Origin: Halopseudomonas xiamenensis
Lineage (GTDB): Bacteria; Pseudomonadota; Gammaproteobacteria; Pseudomonadales; Pseudomonadaceae
DNA length: 64,000 nt
Direction: 5' to 3'
Assembly (NCBI RefSeq): GCF_014219065.1
Contig: NZ_JACLGO010000002.1
Coordinates: 177,994 to 241,993, forward strand
A program made the position numbers and the translations under genes. The notes under the pieces are model-generated. The model searched no databases. It saw only the letters and a program-made list of their open reading frames with translations, and was not told where the DNA came from. This document shows positions 1 to 9,792 of the stretch, piece by piece (the first letter of the stretch is position 1; each line of letters starts with the position of its first letter).

Positions 1-1
1 G

Positions 2-397
2 GGGCGTATCCAGTTCATTTCCAGCGAGTCGGCATTGAACATCCCCACAGAGATGGTGCACTACGGCGTCAGCAAGACTGCGCTGCAGGGCCTGTCCCGT
101 GGTCTGGCCAAGGTGTTGGCAGGCACTGGCGTTACGGTCAACAGCATACTGCCGGGGCCGACCCGCACCGAGGGCGCCATCCAGATGATGGCTGATCTGG
201 CCGCCGAGCGCGGGGTATCCACCGAGGAAATGGAAGCACTGTTCCTCAAGGAAAACCGCCCTTCGACCCTGCTGCAACGTTTTGCCAGCCCCGAGGAAGT
301 GGCCAACCTCTGCGTCTACGCCGCGTCGCCCCAGGCCAGCGCCACCACCGGCTCGGCATTGCGTGTGGAGGGTGGGATCGTCGAGAGCATTGCCTGA
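2..397 (+). CDS. SDR-family oxidoreductase, C-terminal fragment
   Basis: The reading frame is already open at base 2, so this is the last 131 residues of a short-chain dehydrogenase/reductase whose Rossmann NAD(P)-binding half lies upstream of the window. The active-site pair is visible: Ser8 of the fragment (in ISSES) and Tyr21/Lys25 (YGVSK), with the usual 13-residue Ser-Tyr spacing. A PGPTRTEG loop and a C-terminal GSALRVEGG segment are typical of the family. The TTG at 35 is an internal Leu codon, not the start, because homologous SDR sequence continues upstream of it. The substrate cannot be deduced. Confidence 0.85.
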   Translation, partial: GRIQFISSESALNIPTEMVHYGVSKTALQGLSRGLAKVLAGTGVTVNSILPGPTRTEGAIQMMADLAAERGVSTEEMEALFLKENRPSTLLQRFASPEEVANLCVYAASPQASATTGSALRVEGGIVESIA

Positions 398-541
398 CGG
401 CCCTGCCCTTGCACACATTCAGACACAAAGAGCGGAGCGCTGGGTGATCCGCTTGTGCAAGCATGATCAGCACCCAGGAGCTGGTCATAGAATGGCAACA
501 ACCGTGATTGAAACTGATGGATTTGTGAGAAGGAGCAGGAC

Positions 542-1063
542 ATGAATGATTCCAAAGAACGCTACGGTGGTATTACCCGGTTTTTCCACTGGGGCATGGG
601 GCTGCTGATCGTCTGGCAGTTCCTGAAATTCTTCGACCGTATCAATGATGGCGAGCACTGGGTTGGACAGAACCTGGTGTCGTGGCACATCTCCATAGGC
701 TCACTGCTGCTGGTGCTGATCGTGCTGCGCATCATCTGGGCGGCCAGCCAGAAGAACAACCGCCCGGAACAGGACCCGGCCACCGCGTTTCTGGTCAAGG
801 CGGGCCATGGCCTGCTGTATCTCGGCATGCTGCTGCTGCCGATCACCGGTCTGATGATCATGATCGGTAACGGTTATGGCTGGAATCCGTTCGGCCTGGG
901 CCTGGTCGCCCGGGGGGGCGATGAGATCGGCTGGATGGCGACCCTCGGTAGCGTGCATTCGCTGATCGCCTGGTCGCTGCTGATCCTGGTGGTCGGCCAC
1001 GTGGGCATTGCCCTGCTGCACCACTTCGTGAAGAAGGACGGCGTGCTGCGGCGCATGCTCTGA
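542..1063 (+). CDS. Cytochrome b561-family membrane protein
   Basis: A 173-aa, four-helix di-haem b protein of the bacterial cytochrome b561 (YodB/YceJ) family, thought to pass electrons across or along the inner membrane. Histidines that could ligate haem lie in the hydrophobic segments: FFHWGMG near the N-terminus, SWHISIG around residue 50, the AGHGLLYLG helix, and HSLIAWSLLILVVGHVGI near the end. Length is typical. The ATG at 542 follows a good ribosome site (GAAGGAG). It stands alone, 145 bp after the SDR gene, and ends before a hairpin shared with the convergent gene. The redox partner is unknown. Confidence 0.85.
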   Translation: MNDSKERYGGITRFFHWGMGLLIVWQFLKFFDRINDGEHWVGQNLVSWHISIGSLLLVLIVLRIIWAASQKNNRPEQDPATAFLVKAGHGLLYLGMLLLPITGLMIMIGNGYGWNPFGLGLVARGGDEIGWMATLGSVHSLIAWSLLILVVGHVGIALLHHFVKKDGVLRRML

Positions 1064-1090
1064 TCGACTTCAACGCTTGAATGGTTTGGC

Positions 1091-1113
1091 TGCGCCCCCT
1101 GCCCGGGGGCGCA
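1091..1113. terminator. Hairpin between convergent genes
   Basis: A perfect 9-bp stem (TGCGCCCCC / GGGGGCGCA) with a 5-nt loop lies between the ends of the b561 gene and the convergent CNNM gene. There is no strong T tract, so a bidirectional terminator is likely but not certain. Confidence 0.5.
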
Positions 1114-1134
1114 TTGCATTGCGGAGCGGTATGT

Positions 1135-2472
1135 TCAGGGTACTGACGGGCCTGGTTCGCGCGCTTGCGCCGCCTCGGTCAGGCTGACCGGCGCCCGCGT
1201 GGCCAGCACCTGGTCGATGCGGTAGCTGTCCACATCCACCACCTCGAAGGTATAGCCGCCCCAGGTCACGCTATCGGTACGGCGTGGCACGCGGCGCAGC
1301 ATGGTCATCAGAAAGCCGGCGATGGTTTCGTAGCCTTCCTCATGGGGAATGTGTTCTATCTCCAGGGCCCGGCGTACGTCCTGGATCGGGGTGATGCCAT
1401 CGATCAGCCAGGAGTTGTCGTCCCGGCGCACTATCTGTTCCTCATACCATGGCGGTACCAGATCGCCCATCACGATGCTCATCACATCGTTCACCGTGAT
1501 CAACCCCACCACCAGGCTGTACTCGTTGACGATCAGCGCGAAATCCTCGCCGGCCAGGCGGAACTGCTTGAGCAGCTCCGCCAGGGTCAGGCGATCCGGT
1601 ACCACCAGCGGCTTGTGCAGCAGTGCCGGGTCGCCGAGGGAGATCGGCTCGTTGTGCAGCACCCGCTTGAACAGGTCCTTCATCGATACGTAGCCGATGA
1701 TGTGGTCGATATCGCCATCGCACACCGGATAGCTGGAATGAGGCGTGTCGGCGATACGTGAACGGATCAGCGCATCGGAATCATCCACCAGGAAATAGAC
1801 GATCTCGTCACGGTTGCTCATCGCGCTGGGCAGGGTGCGGGTGTCCAGTTCGAAGATGTTCTCGATGGCCTGCTGTTCGCCCGGCGCCAGCAGGCCAGAG
1901 CGGGCTCCGGCCTCGGTCATGGCCAGAATGTCCTCGGGGGTGATGCTGTCATCGCGCCGGGTCGGCAGGTGCAGCAGCCTGATCAGGGCGTTGACCAGCC
2001 GGGAATAGAACCACACCAGCGGGCGCAGCATGATGGCGAGCAGGCGCATGGGACCCACCGAAAACATCGCCAGCTGTTCCGGAACGGCCATGGCCACCTG
2101 TTTGGGTATCAGGTCGGTGGCGATGATGAATACCGAGGTCAGGACGATGAACGACAGGGTAAAGCCCAGGGTCGTGGCCATACCGGGTTCCAGCACCAGG
2201 GCCAGCAACTGGGTGAACAGCGGGGTGAGGAAACCCTCGCCGACGATCCCGCCGAGAATGGCCAGGCCATTGGTGGCGATCTGCACCACCGTCAGGTAGT
2301 TGCCCGGCTTCTTCTGTACCGAGATCACCTGCAGGGCGGCGGCACTGCCGCTGTCGGCCAGCTTGCGCAGTTTCAGGGGGCGTGATGCGGCCAGGGCTAT
2401 TTCGGCGAGGGCAAAGAAGGCGCCGAGCACTATGATCACGGCGAGTAATGAAAGACTTTGAGTGAAGCTCAT
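1135..2472 (-). CDS. CNNM/CorC-HlyC family transporter (DUF21-CBS)
   Basis: A 445-aa inner-membrane protein with the order DUF21 (about residues 1-180, four hydrophobic helices, starting SFTQSLSLLAVIIVLGAF), a CBS pair (about 200-330, with TLPSAMSNRDEIVYF and IIGYVSMKDLF), and a C-terminal CorC_HlyC domain (about 345-430, with DNSWLIDGITPIQDV). Family members export or regulate Mg2+/Co2+; some enterobacterial relatives export polyamines. The old name 'hemolysin C-like' does not imply toxin activity. Start is ATG with a weak ribosome site. It is monocistronic and divergent from the DUF808 gene. The exact substrate cannot be read from the sequence. Confidence 0.85.
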   Translation of the reverse strand: MSFTQSLSLLAVIIVLGAFFALAEIALAASRPLKLRKLADSGSAAALQVISVQKKPGNYLTVVQIATNGLAILGGIVGEGFLTPLFTQLLALVLEPGMATTLGFTLSFIVLTSVFIIATDLIPKQVAMAVPEQLAMFSVGPMRLLAIMLRPLVWFYSRLVNALIRLLHLPTRRDDSITPEDILAMTEAGARSGLLAPGEQQAIENIFELDTRTLPSAMSNRDEIVYFLVDDSDALIRSRIADTPHSSYPVCDGDIDHIIGYVSMKDLFKRVLHNEPISLGDPALLHKPLVVPDRLTLAELLKQFRLAGEDFALIVNEYSLVVGLITVNDVMSIVMGDLVPPWYEEQIVRRDDNSWLIDGITPIQDVRRALEIEHIPHEEGYETIAGFLMTMLRRVPRRTDSVTWGGYTFEVVDVDSYRIDQVLATRAPVSLTEAAQAREPGPSVP

Positions 2473-2665
2473 AAAGTGTGTGCAGTGGTGGATAACGAAG
2501 GGAGATTAGCACGGGCGCTGCCGCACAATGGCTGCCAGCATGCCGGGAAGTTGTCTTGCAGGCAAATAATATGCCGCTGTGGCTGGCCGGGCTCGGCACG
2601 CAGGTCAATACTACTGACACGCCCGGTCAGCGGCGCTACTCAACCTTCCGACGAGGTACCCCGAC

Positions 2666-3580
<915 letters not shown>

Positions 3581-3592
3581 GCATACCAGCTT

Positions 3593-3612
3593 CTGCCCGG
3601 CTGGCCGGGCAG
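3593..3612 (+). terminator. GC hairpin after DUF808 gene
   Basis: CTGCCCGG-CTGG-CCGGGCAG is a perfect 8-bp stem with a 4-nt loop, 12 bp after the stop. No T run follows, so it is a moderate terminator candidate. Confidence 0.45.
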
Positions 3613-3650
3613 CCATGTCATTTGTCTGGCGTCTATTTTCCGTCGGGCGC

Positions 3651-3677
3651 TAAAGTTCTCCAGATACCGGCCGACAC
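3651..3677 (+). promoter_or_regulatory. Sigma-28 (FliA) type promoter for the chemoreceptor
   Basis: TAAAGTTC, then 11 bp, then GCCGACAC closely fits the flagellar sigma-28 consensus TAAAGTTT-N11-GCCGATAA, with exact spacing. It lies 90 bp upstream of the chemoreceptor start, where such a promoter would be expected. Confidence 0.65.
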
Positions 3678-3766
3678 GGGGGGCCTGCGGGACCACAGGC
3701 TCAATAAAAACAACTCATTCAGCAAACCGAAAAGGTCCGGGAATCAATCTTGAATGGAAGTTTTTA

Positions 3767-5689
3767 ATGAAAAGCTGGTTCGCAAATATAGCTATCAACA
3801 GGAAGCTTGGGCTGGGTTTTGGCTCGGTACTGCTGTTCACACTGATCCTGGCATGGAACGGTTGGGGTAGCCTCGGCAGCGTTATCCAGCGCAGCGGCTT
3901 CATGACCGAGATCGCCCATCTGAATGACACCCTCACCGGGCTGCGTATTGCCCGGTTGCAATTCATGCTGGCAAGGGGCGATGAGATCTCCAGTGAGCGT
4001 CTGGAAAAGAATCTGGCGACCTATCTTGCCCAACAGGCGAAGCTGCAGACCGTCTTCCTCGACCCGGCCCACCTGGCCATGCTCGCGGAGCAGAGCCAGT
4101 TCAACGAGGAGTACCAGCGGTCGCTGGGCAAGATGCGCAAGGCGTATGTGGAGATGAACGCCGCCCATGCAGCGGTGGATGCGGTGGTGGCAACGCTGGA
4201 GGAACGGACTGCGGCCATCCATGCGCGGGTAAGCCAGCTGCCAGAGTACGACGAGTCACGTTTTGCCCAGTTGCAGGGCATTGCCCGGATCCGCGAGCAA
4301 CTGCAGCGGGTGCAGTACCTGTACAGCGTCTATGACGCCAACGGTACTGCACACAACGGCGAGGCGATGCTGGCACAGCTGGACGCCGCTTTGGCTGCGG
4401 TGGCCCGCTATCGCGGTGTGCTCGCACAAACCCACGGCAACGACCTGCAGATGATCGAGACCGCGCTTGAGCAGTATCGCCCGGCGATCCACGGCTTTCG
4501 CAGCGCAACCGACGCCATTGCCCTGGCGCGCCAGGAAATGACCGATGTACAGGGCGAGATCGTCCGCATCAGCGATGTCCTGTACCGCGAGCAGCTGCAG
4601 CGGCTGGACCGGGATAGTGCCCAGGCGCGTACCCGTCTGATCCTCAGCACCTTGCTGGCGCTGTTGCTGGGTGTTCTGGCCGCCTGGTTGATCACCCGCC
4701 AGATCACCCGTCCGCTGCGCGATACCCTGGCCGATGTCCAGCGCATCGCTTCAGGCGACCTGACCCCGAGGCCGGCGGTGACTCGTCGCGACGAACTGGG
4801 TGTGTTGCAGCAGGGCATTCTGCAAATGGGGCTCACGTTGCGGGAGTTGATCGGGGGCATCCGCGATGGCGTGACCCAGATCAGCAGTGCGGCCGAGGAA
4901 CTGTCCGCCGTGACCGAGCAGACCAGTGCCGGGGTGAACAGCCAGAAGATCGAGACCGATCAGGTCGCTACCGCCATGCATGAGATGTCGGCCACCGTGC
5001 ATGATGTGGCACGTAATGCCGAACAGGCGGCAGTTGCGGCGACCGAGGCCGACAATGAAGCGCGTGCCGGAGACAGTATCGTCGCCGAGGTCGTGGTACA
5101 GATAGAACGACTGGCCTCGGAAGTCAGCCGCTCGACAGATGCGATGACCATGCTGCAGGGTGAAAGCGACAAGATCGGCAGCGTCATGGGCGTGATCAGG
5201 GCCGTGGCGGAGCAGACCAACCTGCTGGCACTGAACGCCGCCATCGAAGCGGCCCGGGCCGGGGAAGCCGGACGCGGGTTTGCCGTCGTCGCAGACGAAG
5301 TACGCGGTCTTGCCCAGCGCACCCAGAAATCCACTGAGGAAATCGAAGGGCTGGTGGCTGGCTTGCAGAGCGGTACCAAGCAGGTCGCGACATTCATGGC
5401 GAGCAGCCGGGAGCTGACCGACAGCAGCGTGGAACTGACCCGCAGGGCCGGTGGATCGTTGGCCAACATCACCCGCACCGTTTCGACCATCCAGTCGATG
5501 AACCAGCAGATCGCCGCCGCCGCCGAGCAGCAGAGCGCCGTGGCCGAGGAGATCAGCCGCAGCGTGCTGAATGTGCGGGATGTATCCGAGCAGACAGCGG
5601 CGGCCAGCAACGAGACCGCGGCATCCAGTGTCGAGCTGGCGCGTCTGGGCAATCAGCTGCAGATGATGGTCAGCCGGTTCAGTCTGTAG
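3767..5689 (+). CDS. Methyl-accepting chemotaxis protein, large periplasmic sensor
   Basis: A 640-aa transmembrane chemoreceptor. Order: TM1 (about residues 14-33), a long all-helical periplasmic domain of about 250 residues (the size of HBM-type bimodular sensors rather than the 4-helix bundle), TM2 (about 286-308, [19 protein letters not shown]), HAMP, and a cytoplasmic signalling domain with the hallmark hairpin [19 protein letters not shown] and [12 protein letters not shown]. It would signal through CheW/CheA. The upstream sigma-28-type promoter supports co-expression with flagellar genes. Relatives with HBM sensors bind organic acids, but the ligand here is not deducible. No C-terminal CheR-docking pentapeptide is evident. 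Confidence 0.92.
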   Translation: MKSWFANIAINRKLGLGFGSVLLFTLILAWNGWGSLGSVIQRSGFMTEIAHLNDTLTGLRIARLQFMLARGDEISSERLEKNLATYLAQQAKLQTVFLDPAHLAMLAEQSQFNEEYQRSLGKMRKAYVEMNAAHAAVDAVVATLEERTAAIHARVSQLPEYDESRFAQLQGIARIREQLQRVQYLYSVYDANGTAHNGEAMLAQLDAALAAVARYRGVLAQTHGNDLQMIETALEQYRPAIHGFRSATDAIALARQEMTDVQGEIVRISDVLYREQLQRLDRDSAQARTRLILSTLLALLLGVLAAWLITRQITRPLRDTLADVQRIASGDLTPRPAVTRRDELGVLQQGILQMGLTLRELIGGIRDGVTQISSAAEELSAVTEQTSAGVNSQKIETDQVATAMHEMSATVHDVARNAEQAAVAATEADNEARAGDSIVAEVVVQIERLASEVSRSTDAMTMLQGESDKIGSVMGVIRAVAEQTNLLALNAAIEAARAGEAGRGFAVVADEVRGLAQRTQKSTEEIEGLVAGLQSGTKQVATFMASSRELTDSSVELTRRAGGSLANITRTVSTIQSMNQQIAAAAEQQSAVAEEISRSVLNVRDVSEQTAAASNETAASSVELARLGNQLQMMVSRFSL

Positions 5690-5804
5690 CCCGCCTGGTG
5701 GCACCGGAGCTGCGACCCGGCAAGGGGAGCAGCTCGAACAAACCCTGAACGACCGGCCATCTTCTCTGTCGCATGCTTAGGTGAACCCATTGCAGGAGAC
5801 AAGC

Positions 5805-6326
5805 ATGAGACCCCAGAGTTGGCTGATATTGGCCGCGGCACTGTCCTTTGGCACTGCCCAGGCCGCCTCGCAGGAAGTGACTATCAACCTGGTGGATGCC
5901 GAAGGCACGCAACAGAACATCGGCACCATTACCATCAGCGAAACCGACCACGGCGTGCTGTTTACCCCCAAACTCTCCTCCTTGCCGGCTGGCGTACACG
6001 GCTTTCATGTGCACCAGAACGGCAGCTGCGACCCGGCGGAGAAGGACGGCAAGATGAGTGCTGCCGAGGCGGCGGGCGGGCATTTCGATCCGGATGACAC
6101 CGGCAAGCATCTGGGCCCCTATGCCGATGGCCACCTGGGTGATCTGCCGGCGCTGTACGTCAATGCCGATGGCACCGCGGACTATCCGGTACTGGCACCG
6201 CGGATCAACAAGCTGGCTGAGATCGAAGGCCGGGCGCTGATGATTCACGCCGGTGGCGACAACCACGCGGACCATCCCGAACCGCTGGGTGGTGGCGGTG
6301 CGCGGATGGCCTGCGGAGTGATCTGA
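5805..6326 (+). CDS. sodC: Superoxide dismutase [Cu-Zn], periplasmic
   Basis: A 173-aa enzyme converting superoxide to oxygen and hydrogen peroxide. A signal peptide ([15 protein letters not shown]) sends it to the periplasm. Metal-ligand motifs are present: [33 protein letters not shown] and [10 protein letters not shown], with Cys residues for the structural disulfide in GSC and MACGV. The open frame reaches a GTG at 5781, but the ATG at 5805 is the better start: it has AGGAGA about 7 bp upstream and gives a clean signal peptide. The GFA gene follows 20 bp later on the same strand. Confidence 0.93.
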   Translation: MRPQSWLILAAALSFGTAQAASQEVTINLVDAEGTQQNIGTITISETDHGVLFTPKLSSLPAGVHGFHVHQNGSCDPAEKDGKMSAAEAAGGHFDPDDTGKHLGPYADGHLGDLPALYVNADGTADYPVLAPRINKLAEIEGRALMIHAGGDNHADHPEPLGGGGARMACGVI

Positions 6327-6346
6327 CCGGCGCAGGGGAGGACAGT

Positions 6347-6832
6347 ATGCATCTCGAAGGTTCATGTCATTGTGGCGCGGTGCATTTCAGCGTGGAGAGT
6401 GCCACGCCCTATCCCTACCAGCGCTGCTATTGCTCGATCTGCCGCAAGACCCAGGGCGGTGGCGGCTATGCCGTGAATATCGGCGGTGATGCCGGCAGCC
6501 TGCAGGTCAGCGGGCGCGAGTCGATCTCCATCTATCACGCACGGATGCGCCAAGCGGATGGCAGCGTGGAGATCAGTACCGGCGAGCGGCATTTCTGCCG
6601 CGAGTGCGGTAGCGCGCTGTGGGTATACAGCCCGGAATGGCCGGAGCTGGTGCACCCCTTCGCCTCGGCGATCGATACGGAACTGCCGAGGCCGCCGCAA
6701 TACACCCACCTGATGCTCGGCTCCAGGGCCGGCTGGGTGGAAGTGCAGGCGGCGCCGGCAGATCTCCAGTTCGATGACTATCCACAGGAGTCACTGGCCG
6801 AGTGGCATGAGCGGCTGCGGTTGACTTGCTGA
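6347..6832 (+). CDS. GFA family zinc-binding protein
   Basis: A 161-aa protein of the GFA/Mss4-like fold, named after glutathione-dependent formaldehyde-activating enzyme. The zinc cysteines are all visible: GSCHCGAVHF, RCYCSICRKTQGG and HFCRECGSALW. Most members are uncharacterised, so formaldehyde chemistry should not be assumed. Start ATG with a strong GGGGAGG ribosome site. It lies 20 bp after sodC and may be co-transcribed. Hairpins follow the stop. Confidence 0.85.
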   Translation: MHLEGSCHCGAVHFSVESATPYPYQRCYCSICRKTQGGGGYAVNIGGDAGSLQVSGRESISIYHARMRQADGSVEISTGERHFCRECGSALWVYSPEWPELVHPFASAIDTELPRPPQYTHLMLGSRAGWVEVQAAPADLQFDDYPQESLAEWHERLRLTC

Positions 6833-6848
6833 GCACTCACCTGGGGGT

Positions 6849-6918
6849 GTAGCGCGCCTGCGCTACGCCGGGGGGCCGGGGGCTGCTGAGGGCTGTCGTC
6901 GAGCGGGGGCTCGACAAC
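6849..6918. terminator. Two hairpins between convergent GFA and norD genes
   Basis: The first hairpin is GTAGCGC-GCCT-GCGCTAC (6849-6866). The second, at 6895-6918, has a 10-bp stem with one mismatch around a run of G. They fill the space between the convergent stops and probably end both transcripts. Confidence 0.55.
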
Positions 6919-6927
6919 CCGGAGGGC

Positions 6928-8967
6928 TCAGTGGGCTACTAGGCGTTTCATCCAGTCCAGCAGTACCGTTGGCAGCAGCTCCGGGCGGGGCAGCAGGGCG
7001 TAGTGCTGGGCGCCGAAGATGCGTGGCAGGTAGGCCGGGGCTTGGCGGTCGATGGTCAGGCAGAAGGCGGAGATGCCCTGCAGGGTTGCTTCGGTCACGG
7101 CCTGGCGCATGTCTTCCACGCCGTACTGGCCTTCGTAGATATCCCTGTCGTTGGGTTTGCCGTCGGACAGCACCAGCAGCAGACGGTGGCTGGCCGGTTG
7201 TTGCAGCAGGTCGCGGCTGGCGTGACGGATGGCGGCACCGGCGCGGGTGTAGTGTTCCGGCTCCAGTGAGCTGATGCGCAGGGCCACCTCGTTGCTGAAG
7301 TTCTCCTCGAATGCCTTGATCTGGCGCACGATCACCGCGTCCGGCCCTTCGCCGGAAAAGGCCTGGATCGACCAGGGCTCGCCCATGCCATCCAGCGCGA
7401 CGCTGACCAGCAGCAGTGCTTCGCGCTCGACGTCGATGATCCGGCGGTTGGCCGCCACCCAGCTGTCGGTCGAGCCGCTGATGTCGATCAGCAGGCTTAC
7501 CGCCAGGTTGCGCTCGGCATTGCGCCGGCTCTGGTACAGCGCCTCGGGCAGGGCGCCGCCGGCGCGCAGATCTGCATAGCCGTCGATATAGGCCTGCAGA
7601 TCGATATCATCACCATCCAGTTGCTTGCGCCGGGTGACGCGCTGGGCGCTGAGCATCTCGAAGCGCCGGCGGATCTGGTTCAGCAGCGAGCGATGGGCCT
7701 GCAGGGTGGCATCCACCCACTGCTGGGAGCCGGGCAGATTGGGCAGCACATGTACGGTGGCGCCCGGCTGGCGGTAGGCCTGGCTGCGGTAGTCCCATTC
7801 CGGGTATTGCAGCCCGCGCTGCTCGCGGATCGCGGTCTTCAGCTGCATGGCGGTGTTGGTGTCCGGCGGGTCGTCGGACATCAGCACCTCCTTCGGGCTG
7901 CCGGGGGTGGATACCAGCCGGGCCTGGGGGATTTCCGAGAGCATGTCGCCATAGTCGTCGGCGCTGATCTCCTCGTCCCGGTCCACCGGCCGGTTCAGGC
8001 CCAGCGGGTCCTCGGCGTGCTGGTGTGGCTCGTCGGCCTGGACCATGAAGATGCCATCGTCGGACTGATCATCCTCGTCTTCCTGCGCCTGGCGCACCTC
8101 GGGGCGGCGCAGCAGGTGGGCGCTGCGGGGCGGTGTGGGGTCCGGCAGCTGTTCGCTTGAGGGGGCGTCGCCGGGCAGTGCGTCAGTGGGGCTGGCGGGC
8201 GGCGGGCGCAGGTCGCCGGTCCACCAGTCCTTGAGCAGCGGTGCGTCGCCGAGCGTGCGTTGCCAAGGCTCCAGGCCGAGGTGCCGTAGCAACTGCTCGG
8301 CAAGCTGCACCGATTGCCGGGGCGAGGCGCTGGCGGGCATGGCTGCCACTGGCTGGCCAGCGGGTGTCTGCAGCAGTTGGCGGACCAGTGCTTCCAGCGG
8401 CTGGCGTGGTGCGGCGAAAGTCTCCAGCGCGGGGCGCCGGGCCAGCGCATGCTGGCGCAGCCGGGTCAGGCTGTCGGCCATGCCCGGCAGGCAGCGCAGC
8501 AGTTCGGCGTCTACCGCCCAAGCTTCCAGCAGCAGGTAGGCATCGGCCAGCAGCGGCGGCCAGCCCGGGTCGAGCGACTCGGCACTGCCGCGCTGGGCGC
8601 GCAGCGCCTGTTGCAGGGCCATCAGCCGGTAGAATTCATTGCCCTGGGCGATATCCTCGATGCCGGAGTCGGCCGGCAGCCACAGGTGCCGGCCATTGGT
8701 TGCCGGTACCGGCTGGCACAGCCAGGGGTAGGGATTGCGCCGGAACAGGCGTGACAGCAGCGTCGGGCGTGGCGGCAGCTGGGCGATACGCAGTGGCAGG
8801 CTGCTGCCGGTGATCGCGGTGATCAGCAGATCCAGGCGCGGTGCGATGTCGATCAGCATCGCGGTGGGCGGTGCATCGGCTGGTGGGCGATAGCGCCGCC
8901 ACAGTTTCTGGGCAAACACCGTGGCGTGGCGGGCGGCGTCGCTGACCAGTTCTTCCGCTTCAGCCAC
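6928..8967 (-). CDS. norD: Nitric oxide reductase activation protein NorD (VWA domain)
   Basis: A 679-aa cytoplasmic protein with a C-terminal von Willebrand A domain. The MIDAS metal site is visible as LLIDISGSTDSW (about residue 490), followed by the LVLSDGKPND segment. NorD works with the MoxR-type ATPase NorQ as a chaperone pair that inserts the non-haem iron or otherwise activates NorB. The middle (about 240-380) is acidic and Pro-rich, likely a linker. Start is GTG. It is the last gene of the minus-strand nor operon, 11 bp after norQ, and is slightly longer than common NorD proteins. Confidence 0.9.
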   Translation of the reverse strand: MAEAEELVSDAARHATVFAQKLWRRYRPPADAPPTAMLIDIAPRLDLLITAITGSSLPLRIAQLPPRPTLLSRLFRRNPYPWLCQPVPATNGRHLWLPADSGIEDIAQGNEFYRLMALQQALRAQRGSAESLDPGWPPLLADAYLLLEAWAVDAELLRCLPGMADSLTRLRQHALARRPALETFAAPRQPLEALVRQLLQTPAGQPVAAMPASASPRQSVQLAEQLLRHLGLEPWQRTLGDAPLLKDWWTGDLRPPPASPTDALPGDAPSSEQLPDPTPPRSAHLLRRPEVRQAQEDEDDQSDDGIFMVQADEPHQHAEDPLGLNRPVDRDEEISADDYGDMLSEIPQARLVSTPGSPKEVLMSDDPPDTNTAMQLKTAIREQRGLQYPEWDYRSQAYRQPGATVHVLPNLPGSQQWVDATLQAHRSLLNQIRRRFEMLSAQRVTRRKQLDGDDIDLQAYIDGYADLRAGGALPEALYQSRRNAERNLAVSLLIDISGSTDSWVAANRRIIDVEREALLLVSVALDGMGEPWSIQAFSGEGPDAVIVRQIKAFEENFSNEVALRISSLEPEHYTRAGAAIRHASRDLLQQPASHRLLLVLSDGKPNDRDIYEGQYGVEDMRQAVTEATLQGISAFCLTIDRQAPAYLPRIFGAQHYALLPRPELLPTVLLDWMKRLVAH

Positions 8968-8978
8968 GGCAGCAGACT

Positions 8979-9791
8979 CTAGACGAAGGTGGCGTCGACC
9001 AGGTCGCGCAGTGCACCGACCATCGACGGCTCGTCGGACAGCGGCGCGACTATGGCCGCATGGCAGGCTTCACGTTGGCCGATACCGCAGGCCATCAGTA
9101 CGCCGGCGGCGATCAGCAGGCGGGTACTGGGCACCTCGGCCAGGCCGCGGTCGCGCAACTGGCGGATGCGCTCGGCCAGCGCCACCAGCGCCCGGGCGCT
9201 GGCTTCATCGATGCCGCTTTCATGCTGCACGATGCGGGCCTCCTGTTCGGCTGGCGGGAAGTCCAGGTCCATCGCCACGAAGCGTTGGCGGGTGCTGGGC
9301 TTGAGATCCTTGAGCAGGCGCTGGTAGCCGGGATTGTAGGACACCACCAGCTGGAAACCGGGTGCCGCCCGCAGTGTCTCGCCAGTCTTGTCGATCGGCA
9401 GCAGGCGCCGGTGGTCGGTCAGCGCGTGCAGTACCACCACGGTGTCCTGGCGTGCCTCGACCACTTCGTCCAGATAGCAGATGGCGCCTTCGCGCACGGC
9501 ACGGGTCAGTGGACCGTCCTGCCAGACGGTGCCGTTGTGCTGGATCAGGAAGCGGCCGATCAGGTCACTGGCGGCCAGGTCGTCATGACAGGGAATGGTC
9601 ACCAGCGGGCGGCCCAGCTTCCAGGCCATGTGTTCGACGAAACGGGTTTTGCCGCAGCCGGTCGGCCCCTTGAGCATCACCGCCAGGCCGCGCCTGTGGC
9701 ACTGCTCGAACAGCGCGACCTCGTTGCCGGTCGGGTGGTACCAGGGCGCCTCGACCGCGCCCAGGCTGCGTACGCTCTCATCGGCCCCCAT
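8979..9791 (-). CDS. norQ: MoxR-type AAA+ ATPase NorQ (CbbQ/NirQ/NorQ family)
   Basis: A 270-aa AAA+ ATPase needed, with NorD, to mature nitric oxide reductase. The Walker A is GPTGCGKTR (Lys48), Walker B-type acidic residues occur in ICYLDEVVEA, and VSYNPGYQ fits the sensor-1 region. The C-terminal portion matches the CbbQ_C region (STRLLIAAGVLMACGI). It begins 1 bp after the norB stop, so translation is probably coupled. Length is typical. Confidence 0.92.
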   Translation of the reverse strand: MGADESVRSLGAVEAPWYHPTGNEVALFEQCHRRGLAVMLKGPTGCGKTRFVEHMAWKLGRPLVTIPCHDDLAASDLIGRFLIQHNGTVWQDGPLTRAVREGAICYLDEVVEARQDTVVVLHALTDHRRLLPIDKTGETLRAAPGFQLVVSYNPGYQRLLKDLKPSTRQRFVAMDLDFPPAEQEARIVQHESGIDEASARALVALAERIRQLRDRGLAEVPSTRLLIAAGVLMACGIGQREACHAAIVAPLSDEPSMVGALRDLVDATFV

Positions 9792-9792
9792 A

